A DNA stretch of 64,000 bases, from positions 140,757-204,756 of the forward strand of contig QLIY01000156.1 of NCBI GenBank assembly GCA_003260075.1, in the 5' to 3' direction. A program made the position numbers and the translations under genes. Source of the DNA: Phallusia mammillata. Taxonomy: Eukaryota; Chordata; Ascidiacea; Phlebobranchia; Ascidiidae. Below are positions 37,791 through 48,000 of this stretch, in pieces (the first letter of the stretch is position 1; every line of letters begins with the position of its first letter). The notes below the pieces were generated by a model. The model did not search any database and had not been told where the DNA came from. It was given only the letters and a program-made list of their open reading frames with translations.

Positions 37791-39439
37791 TTAACCAATG
37801 TTGTCTAATTCAGGGCTGTCATAAGTAGAAAGAAGTGCTGCATCAACTGGTTCCATGCAAGTTGGGCATGTGAATGACCTCATTAGCCAATCATCAATGC
37901 AGTCAAGGTGATAGTAATGCATACAGGGCAGGTACCGGATAGGTTCATCTTGTTCAAAATCAATCATGCATATACAACACCTGAAATGTAACAAATTTTA
38001 ACCTTGTTTTAAAGAACATATTATATCACTGAAGTTGCCGAAAAAAGATGAGAAATTTTTTTATGTACAAAACAAAAATAATAATCGACAGAATTTGTTA
38101 GAAAAAATTGCTGGTGCTTGACCTAAAAATCTGCTGCTCGCTCTAAAACAGAGACATGTTATTCAGAGAGTCAGTAGTTGTCCTACATTTTGCTATTTAG
38201 TGGAATAAAAGGTTCAAGGCAATTATTGGCTAAATTTATGCATTATCAGTTTGCAGCATACAAACTCAAGAATGAGCCCATTTGTCTGTCAAGCCTGTTT
38301 CAGAAGTGTTATTTTCACAAATTGTCTACACACAGTACAACACTAATGCTGGAACCCACTTTTAAAAGCTGGTTTAGTTTTTGGCAAAAGAGTGTAAAAA
38401 ACACTGTCAATTGTTTTTTTTTAAGTTTCTTTTATTGCTCCAAGATGCCCCAGCCACTAATCATACAATTACAAATACATAGATTGTGTGAAAACTTAAT
38501 CAATTCCATTTAGAAAACTGCAGTCAGTTGCACTTAATCACCTACTCAACAAGCAGTTTAAAATTTTGGGTGTGTACTAGATCAGAGAATATATTGTGTT
38601 TATGTCATGGTATTAGTCTCCACAAGCACCACCAGTTTGCATGACTTAAAGAAGTATAGAAAAGCACTTACTCTCTAATCTTTTTTCCTGAAATATTACT
38701 TTCATCCCATGTACTTCTTGGCAAGTGGTGGATAAAACCTATCCGTTGAGCTAATTTGACCTGTTCATCTTCTGTTAGCTCTTCAGCAGTGCAGGACTGA
38801 CCTGGGCTTAGATGGTACATTCTTTGGTTGGCAGCTTCACCCTTTTAAACATTTATTTCGTTACACTTTGACATTAGAAACTAAGGCTTCATCCAAAAAT
38901 GTTTGGAACAAATTTTCTTATAGTTTTATTAATTTGAGTTGGTACTCAAGATTAAAGGTTTGTTTGTTGTCTACTTGTAAATTTAGTGCCCATACACTTT
39001 CAATTGAAAATGCAAAACGTTGTATACTAGTTTGTGACAGATTATATAGGCAGTTTTAAGTTTGATAAACCAACTTCATACACGGATCAGTATGTTGGTG
39101 GCTTTAAAATGATAAAGCAGTGTTCGAATACTTAAAGCATGTTTCATTTTTGCTTCATCCCAAACTGATTTGAGCAAGCAAGGTTCAACCACTTACAGGG
39201 TCCCTTGAAATAGGCATGTTTGGCAATGATGTGCTGACAACAGTTTTTGGGCTTCCTGAAAGTGGCACAAGTCGTACATGTGACTTATGTTTTCTACTGT
39301 TTTTGTTGCGGGAATGGTGAGGTCGACTGTGTTGCGGTATGTCTCTACTGTTCGTCACACTCAGTGTTCCATCTGATTGACTGCTAACTTCCACTTCATC
39401 TTCATTTAGTTCATAATCAGAGGCTATTTGATTTCCCAT
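37791..39439 (-). CDS. RNF11: RNF11-type RING-H2 protein
   Basis: E3-ligase-associated RING protein of endosomal membranes; vertebrate RNF11 works with NEDD4-family ligases and the A20 complex. Exons 39439-39197, 38841-38672 and 37980-37791 join in phase to 200 aa (human 154). The RING begins CCICMIDFEQDEPIRYLPCM and continues with HYYHLDCIDDWLMRSFTCPTC, almost identical to the vertebrate protein, and is followed by MEPVDAALLS. A LTEDEQVKLAQRIGFIHHLP segment matches the conserved helix before the RING. The N terminus MGNQ keeps Gly2 for possible myristoylation, but the vertebrate Cys4 is replaced by Gln. No PPxY motif is present in exon 1 or 2, unlike human RNF11; exon 1 is Ser/Asn/basic-rich and unrelated in sequence. 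Confidence 0.93.
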
Positions 39440-42252
39440 TGAAACTTTACTTGAGATATATTGGCAACGGGTGTTGCTTTGGCAATAACACTGAATGAAT
39501 CTCTAGCAACCAACAAACAAGTTTTGATCAAGGTCAAACCATCAGTATTAAGAGAATGAATCTAAACCTGTTAGCTAATACATATACACTTAAAACACAA
39601 ACAACAGCAAGAAGTTATCAGGTTTATCTACCTGATCTCAGTTAAAATTGAAGTACATAGAGAATCTTTTGGGTGGTAATCTGTTTAATGTGATGACTAA
39701 GCATCATCAAGCCACATACATGTAATTCAGTTAATTATTAACTCACTCCAAGTTATACGAAACTGCCAAAACACAATACTCACAACTTGTATAAAGGGTA
39801 AAACTAGACTTCTATTTAAAAGGGATTCGTCCCAATCTTTCAATTTATCCAAACACAGTACGTCCTAGCCTCTTAGCGACTAATCTATCATGTGGGTTGC
39901 GCTCATCAGCTGACTGACGCCAAGCCTTTGTGATAACGGCAGTTCACGAAAAAAGCTCATCACGGGTCGAGACAAACAACAGCTTGTGCAAGCAGACAAA
40001 CGCTTTCCGCCCCAGTGCTAATGTCCGGAGCGCCCTCTATCCGTTTGGCACCGACTTTGTTGCCTGCAACTTTGCTAAATTTCTACAAATTGCGAACATT
40101 CTGAATTTTACCAGAGGAAACTGCTTGCATATGCCGGTTCAGGTTTGTTTCATAATTGTTTTTGTTTGGTACAGCGATTTGGGTGTGACGAAAGTGAAAC
40201 AGGCGGGTTCGGATTCCGAACGAAAGGTCTACAAATTTTGATTCATTGCTTATCGCCGTTTACGGTGCTGCGGTTTATTAGTTAAATCTCGTCACGATAG
40301 TTTCACAAAATCAAGCCGGACCAGTACAAACGTATAATTTTATAACACCGTTTATATTACACTAAACACACATTACTAAATTCGTTTGAAGAATGCGCAG
40401 GAAATAATCTATTTCGTTACTATTGACGGACCCAATTTATTACACCTTAATGCTAAAACATATTCTTGTAAACAGTATAATTCCTTTCAACTGACACACT
40501 CGCCCACTTCGCTTCGTATTGGGACACGGGTTACATCATCACAACACAACGAATCATACGATTAATCACAGCGCCATGTGCACGTACTTAGCAAACATCC
40601 TGCTACCATAGACCGACGGTTCGTTGCTAGTTTCTTATGTCTGTTGCTTGTATGCAAACGCCACCACAGCTGATACTCTGGTTTCTAACAACAGTATCCT
40701 TAAAAGTCACAAACATCAACTATAAGAATTGAACTGCACACATTGGCATGTGTATATTTTTGTGAACTTCCAATGCCCAATTTTAGTTAGCAGCCACAAA
40801 AGACAAGGCCATTTTATCTCTAGTAGGCACTCTTAAGCTCCTTTCCCTCTGTTATCAGGGACTGATGTGGTACTTATAAAGTCACTGACTTGTGTATGGT
40901 GTTTCCAAAAACAATCCCATAACACGTTCCGTAGTATATATACACCAACAGTTTTGTCTTGGTGGTTAGCAAATACTATTCATGTGCTTGAATTAGGAAA
41001 ATCAAGTTGGAAAAAAATGCACTAAGGAGAAGAAAATTTATTTTTTTATTACTTATACTACATGATCTATAACCTAGTCTTCATTTGACTAAAAATGGCT
41101 GTGAGGTCAGGTATTTCCACCACATTGTTTTAAAAACTGTCTGCAAACCCAATATGCTAGAACTTGTCAGAATATTATAAACTACAAAAGGAGACATACT
41201 TTATGCCATTCAAAGAGCCAAAACTTATACCTGGTAATATTGGTGTTTGTTAATATTTTCATTACTAGACACACTGTGTAGAACACAACCTGTTGCCAGT
41301 GGCCATACATGGATTGAAACTGTTTGGTGTCAAAAACTAGTCTAAACACAATGCTTTTGTAAACTCAATGTGTAAACAACGTAAAACAAACAGGAAGCAT
41401 TAAACTGTAACAATGGGGGAACAAAAATCACCCAGAACTTTTCTTTTTTTTGAGTTCTTTTTTGGCTGAAATTTATAAACAACATGGATGTTTGATAAAT
41501 AAGGAACTGTGATGCTTCTGCCAATAGCTATGAAGATGAGCAGTTGTGCACTCTTGGTGCAAAAGATCTCATGTTGTAAATGACCATTATATTACATTAA
41601 TACTCATTTACTACAAATTCCAAATAACACCAAAGCAAAGTCAAAAATGAGAGTGGAACAAAATCAGCCTGGACAAACATGTCACATCAAGCTTGCAAAC
41701 AAACAACTGTGTTGGTCATCTGTCACTGCAAAAAAATAACCCTACAAAAGATTTGGTCATAATATCAGCATGAAATTTGAAAAAGCATGTTTAGGTCCCA
41801 ATTCATACACGGTAGTAGTATTAATAGGCATTAAACTGATTTAATCAGCTGAGCAGTTCATGTTTCTTTGGCATTGTTTGTTTATTTTTTAGGCTATGAT
41901 TTTCAATAATGGCACATAGGATAAACATAAAAGTTGCAAATTTACATTGTACAATATTTTGTCGGAAAAAAGTTTTAAAAATTGGTTTACAACCACATAC
42001 ACAAACATATTGCATTTCTGGTGTGTAGTTGAAAAAAGGAATGAGTTAAGTGTGTATGTATGCATGTGCCCTAATTGAATCAGTGTTTCTCAATCTATTT
42101 TTATTATATTCCTGAATCCTACCTTAATTAAAAGTCACATTTCCTCCGATAAATACAATCTTCCCTTCAAACAAACTCCTACCTTATTGAGTACGATTGT
42201 TACACAAAGTTCAGAGTTAGACATCAACGTATGAAATTGTCGAAACGTCTAC
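39440..42252. other. Intergenic region between divergent RNF11 and PSME4
   Basis: About 2.8 kb with no recognised gene. The first kilobase is the likely RNF11 promoter and 5' UTR. A 103-codon plus-strand ORF at 39930-40241 has no family resemblance and is left out. Confidence 0.5.
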
Positions 42253-42469
42253 CAGTGGTTCTTAACCTTTTTTCCTTGCTGCACCCCTTTCAAATCACCA
42301 ACCAATTTTCGCACCCCCTTTCAAATCACTAACCAATTTTCGCTCCCCCTTCTGTAATTGCCTAAATAGAATAGACCTAACCAACCTTAATGATTCAGCA
42401 TCCCCGCACCCCCTAGGAACAGTTCTCGCACCCCTTGGGGGTGCGTGCACCCCAGGTTAAGAACCCCTG
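42253..42469. mobile_element. hAT-like MITE
   Basis: A 217-bp element with inverted ends cagtggttcttaacct and aggttaagaacccctg. The flanks share GTCTAC (42247-42252 and 42470-42475), a decayed 8-bp TSD. The interior repeats a CACCCCC-rich unit three to four times. Confidence 0.75.
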
Positions 42470-42753
42470 GTCTACACGATGTATTCTATATACACCACTA
42501 CCTTGGCAGTAATGTTTATGATTAAACGTATGAAATGTTTTCATAAAATATGCTTTTGCAAGTGATCGTCTTTGTTTGATAATGATGGAAAGTACAGAAT
42601 TACTGTTTGAGGTTGAAGCAAGCACTAGGTTGTTTTTAAAATCTACTGTTAAACTATAGTTGGCTTACAGTGAATAGATTTACCGAAAAGTAATAACTTG
42701 TGTTATTTTAAATGTAAATATTTATTTAGAATTCTTTCCAACAATCGTACAAC

Positions 42754-43456
42754 CCAGATTGGAAAGTTTTGTTTTTGCGCGGAGGATATTTTTTTCGTCA
42801 AAATAATTGCGCGGATTTTTGCGCGGAATTACAATTTTCTGCGCGGATTGATAGACTTTTGATTGACAGGTGGATTTAACGATTAACGCAATTTGTATGC
42901 AACGCCTGCAAGACTATCCAGCCGACAAAAAGAACAACTAAATAAAGTAATAAACACGACGATTTTTCAGTTTTGCTCTATTGCGCACGCAGCTGTTCTG
43001 CTAGATTCTACAATTTTTCATTTTCATAACGGTTCAAACATTTTGCTGATTTGTTTCGTGGGGATAAGTTATAATTGCCAAACTGCTCTAAACTGTTTTT
43101 AATTATTTGTTTTATGTAACTTGCCTAGCCGACAGCCACTATAATAGCTTAAACTACGTCCTAAAAATACAGATAAATGTACTTTTAACGACTACTTTAC
43201 CGAAATAGAAATGAGATTTCAAGCGTGACGATCGGTAAGTTTCGATGTGCTTGACTGGTTTACGTGGATTGTTCGGGAAATAAGGCGTGTGACGACATAG
43301 AACTTCATTGTGCAACGAAAATATAAAATTTTAAAGAAAGTTTATTATAGTTACCTACGAAAGCTGTGCTAAGTTGCGCGGACAAAATTTACACGTAAAA
43401 AGCCTAAATTTGCGCGGATTACAGGGGGAAATCGCAGGCCATTCTTTCCAATCTGG
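42754..43456. mobile_element. 703-bp non-autonomous element with GCGCGGA repeats and exact 8-bp TSD
   Basis: The terminal inverted repeats are CCAGATTGGAAAG and CTTTCCAATCTGG. Exact 8-bp direct repeats CGTACAAC flank it at 42746-42753 and 43457-43464. Several TTTGCGCGGA units lie just inside the left end and inverse or related copies near the right end, like subterminal transposase sites. The 69-codon ORF inside shows no transposase features. Confidence 0.85.
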
Positions 43457-44451
43457 CGTACAACTGTACAGTTCTCCAATTGAATGCTACTGCAGTTTTC
43501 AATACATAAACAAAATGTAATATTCACATCTGACCGTATCACTACTCTTATAATGGTACCTGAGCATATTGACGATAAGGAGGTGGGGATGGGCTTTCAC
43601 CTTGATCGCTGTTTTCGTCATGTAGTAAAGAAATGTCATCATCAGTGGTTTCGGTGCGAAAACAGTTTCCCATCACTCTCCACAGTGCATCAACAATTTG
43701 TCTACAGCAGTTCATCGAAATTATAAATCTTTAGCTGCTCGATAACGATAGAAAAAGCTTTAAAAACGACACCACAACATCCATTTGCGACAAAGGAACA
43801 AAATTACAAAACAACAATAACAAAAGCGGGGAATTCCCATATGTACGGTATCTGCGTTCTCTTGCATTTCCGCAAACTAAAAGACATTTGAAAAGTTTGT
43901 GTTTAATAAACAACATAAATGAATGTGTACAGTATTTGCAAATGGTTATGGTATGTTTTGCAGAATGACAAATGTTCTCAGAATTGCCCTTGTTTGTAAA
44001 CAGAAATTGTTTTTAATCTGCGTGGAAAATTAAGTCAAAATGCTATGTACGGTGGAAATTTATGTGGCAGTGGGATGTATTCAGAAAATTTAACGCCATC
44101 CAAGAAAAACAAAGTGCTACCGCGTCCGCCTATATCTATATAAACTCCCGTCCACATATAGCCTCCTTACAAATATGAAATGTTGCAACAAAATTCATAC
44201 AGTTTCCTGTGGTACCGTCAAAGTTTCCCGACAATGGCTCGATTTGAGAAAAATTGAAGTACTCAAGTCATAATGATTTTGTACAACATCACGTGAAAAG
44301 ATTATTTCAGAACGTCTTTATAACAGGCGACGGGCAATTATAGTTTGTTTGAGTCATGTTAGAGACAAGTTAACGTCTTAAATCTGTCTAATATATGTAT
44401 TTAAAACAAAATATATTAATTTTTGTTAATAATTTTTCTTCTATTCCACAG

Positions 44452-44543
44452 TATAAAACTGATGTAAAAACAAACAATGCGTTTTGTTCTCAACTTGGGT
44501 GTAAGAATTCTACTTTAATGTTGTTTTCGCTGGATCATACAAG
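44452..44543 (+). other. Putative non-coding leader exon of PSME4
   Basis: Bounded by a pyrimidine-rich acceptor (ttctattccacag) and a donor aag|gtaggt. It carries no long ORF and lies about 0.5 kb upstream of the PSME4 ATG. Inferred from splice signals only. Confidence 0.45.
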
Positions 44544-44653
44544 GTAGGTTGCAAATGGATTAGATTTCTGTTTTTGTTACTAAGCCAAAGTGAATAAAAG
44601 TCAATTAATGAATTTGAAAATCAGTAACTAACAAATGTATCTTTTGTTTTTAG

Positions 44654-44694
44654 AGTCAACCACTTTGGTTAATCCATCTAGGAAGTCATTTTAT
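44654..44694 (+). other. Putative second leader exon of PSME4
   Basis: A 41-nt exon between tttgtttttag and tat|gtaagt. Joined to the acceptor just before 45055 it places an in-frame TAG upstream of the PSME4 ATG, so the coding region starts in the next exon. Confidence 0.45.
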
Positions 44695-45056
44695 GTAAGT
44701 ATGATAATAGTAATGTTGGGTATGTGTTCAGATTCGAAAGCATGGCCTTGCTAAGGATTTGTTTAAATTATAGATTTTTTCTTGTAATCGGCGCACTTTC
44801 AAACAGATTTCTACAGATATGCTGTAAATTTGTTATTTACGTACATCCGCTGCATGGATTGGATAGACTTTCTAAAATGACAAATAAAAACTGACAGTCT
44901 GACATTGTAGAGCAAAATTGTAAATTTGGTTCTATTTTTATTTTTTTTACACAATTAAGACGCTAAAATCTATGTTTTGGTTCCTAGCCTTTCACCTGTA
45001 GCAAAAATGTATTAATATTATTTTACAGCTATCAGTTTTATTGTTACTTTTTAGGC

Positions 45057-48000
45057 ATGTTAAACATGAATGATAACAAGGGACTGCAATCTTTCAACAT
45101 GGAAAGATGCGAATCCACACCCCAGACTGAAGTTGTTTATAACAAACACTTGCCCTATTCTGATTGCATTATTGAGGAATCCAACCATGCCTTGTCTGCT
45201 ATTAAGACCAATTTGTTAAAAGCAGTTTTTCTGAGAGATTTGAGGCCCGGTGTAATTTATTGGACTTCTCAGTTGACAAGATACATCCGTCTGTATGGCT
45301 TAAAGTTTACAAAAGAAGATCATGTTTTATTTGTTAAGCTGTTTTATGAGTTGATCACCCTACCCCACCTGGAAGGTGTCCTGGTTGAACAATTTGCAAA
45401 CATTCTTGTCAAACTTTTGAAGAAAAGGGAACTGTTAACCCGGTCTGATGTAACACTTGATTGGAAACCTTTGCATAAGCTCTCAGAAAGATTGTCTTAT
45501 TCTAAAATGGAACCCATGGGCTTAGAGTGGATTCCACAGAATATGGACAGTAAATTACGCAGCTTGATTCGCAACTGCAGGTCACTTTTCCCACCTGAAA
45601 CAACCAGGGATATGTTGGATGAATGGAGACCATTACTCTGTCCATATGACATTGTGATGGGAAAAGGATGTCTTTACTTGGATTTGTTTTTGCCCACACT
45701 TGTGTTTGATGAAAGTCAGCAAAATGCCTCTTGGAAGCTGTGGATCGAGGAGTTTCTTACACTGTGGAAGAATGTGAGAAATGGTCCTAGTTGGGAAAAG
45801 CATTTTGTTAATCTCTTTGCTCGTTTGGCCCACAACAATATTGGACTAATTGACTGGAGGCCAGTCATTGACACCCTGTTTACTCGTGTTCTTCGATCCT
45901 TTCAGCTACCTGTTGGCAAACTCCAGCACACAACTGCACTTGCACAAGCTCTGCCTATGGATACCTGTTGTCTTTGGATTGTGTCTATGTTTGGTGGACC
46001 TGCCACAGAATGTATCCTTAAAAATTTAAAATGCCTCATTGATGCTTCTGAGTCCTATTTTCACCCCTCAAACCATGGACGATGGGTTACAAATTTAAGC
46101 AGTTTCCTACAGCAACTAACAGTTAAGTTTTCGGCAAGACTCTTCAGGGAGAGACACAAAAAGAAATTTTGGGAGCCAAAGATACCAGAATCCCACTTAA
46201 TTCGAGATGAGGACATAGAAGCATTTGTGGAGATTTTGAAGCCAGTTACTGTATTAATGTTGTATGGCAAACTCGGATCTCTTGTCGGGTCGAGGGTTTT
46301 ACAAATCCTTGCATTTTTGAAACCAGAAAGCATTGTCCCTTTACTACTTGAAAAGACATACATTGCTTTGGAAACACTTACTGAACCTCATCAGGCTAGG
46401 GCTTGTCTTTCTGCTCTTTCTTCCACCCTTGGCCCTGGTATCCATGGTTACCCTGAAATAAGAAACCATATTATTCCTCTGTTGTTGCAATGTCTTCCAG
46501 CAATTGATCCCAATGACCTTCCCAAGTCCATGTATGCTTTTCAGTTTATAAGCACTTGCATGTCATTGATACCAGTTGTAGATTGTAGTGAAGCAGTTGA
46601 ATACAAACCTGGTTTGTCAGAAGATGAGAAAAGGCTGTGCTACTCCACATCTGGTTTCAAAGATTTTGCCCTACAATTTCTCGACCGCTGTTTTATGTTT
46701 TTGGAGAGTTTGAGTCAGGAACATGGGGCACAGTCACATGAACATACAGAGGATACTGAGCATCACACCACAACAACAGAAAATTTGACAAAGAAATTAC
46801 TAGTCACCTCTGCATCCTTGCTTTTACAGCAATCATCCTTGGATATCTACTCAAGCTGTCTGAAAAGGGTATTTGAATTTTCCACCAACAATCTTCTTGA
46901 AGGCAATGCAGCACTATCAACTGCATCTAGCTTGTTCGCTGCTACTGTGAAAGCAAACCCCTCAAAGGCATATGCCTTGTTTATTCCTCATTTCTGTGAA
47001 CTTATAATTGACCATTTCCAAGAGAATGTTGATGCCAAAACTGAAGAAAAAATGGACAAAAAACTGTTATGGGATGTAACAATTTTGTGTGAAATTTGTT
47101 ATGTTGGTACAGAGCATTTGTTGACATACAAAGACAGTTTGCTAGAGGTTGTGCAGCTAGTCTATGACATGAAAGTCAAACAGGGTTATATGTTGGCCAC
47201 ACACCTGTTGAAGAACTGCCTTATTGGGTGGAGCACATTTTATATCACTGAACATCGCAGTGTTTCCCATAGCTTTGATGAGGACCCAAAGACATATCTT
47301 GCACTTGATGATTGGGGAGCCACAACTGATCCATGGAAATTGGAAATATCCTGGCATGTGCCAAGTAAAATGGAACTGGAAGCTTGCTTTGACATTCTTG
47401 ACAGATTTATTTCACCACACTTGGACAAATTGAAGAAATACAATGGAGGGTTGGAAGACTTGTCAAAAGAGGATTTGCGAAAAATCTTGAAGTTGCTACA
47501 TGATGTTCTTGCTGGCTGTTACCAGCTCCTTCCTGTTGAGAAAAAAGATCTGGTAGATGTACCCAACGATTCACCTATTGACTTTACCAGTTGGCCTGTA
47601 TCCATTGTAGAGAGTCTGCCCTACTACAAAACAGTGATGCAACAGGATGATCGGGTAGGTTGGAGACACCGTATATTTGAAGTGGTCAGAAAAACTCTTC
47701 AGACCACATTAAAAGAACATGAGGATGATGTGAAAGCTATTTGCCAGATTGTGCATGTATACAGTCAATGTGCTCTAATGCATGAGGGACAAAAGGCTTT
47801 GTTTGATCAAAACTGGAAAGTTTTTTCCACCTACAAAACCCTGATGAGTGACCCCTTGCATAAAAATAAGAGGCGAACACGTCATTGTTTGGTTGACCGA
47901 ACTTCATTGCAACACTCTATGCGGGTGCTTGCTGTCGAAAGGTCCTTTTACACAAATATGCATCACTCAATAATGATGGATCTTATTGACATGTCTACTT

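Noticed and set aside
39930-40241. 103-codon plus-strand ORF upstream of RNF11
   Set aside because: No family resemblance, no splice or conservation support, and it lies in the likely promoter/5' UTR of a minus-strand gene.
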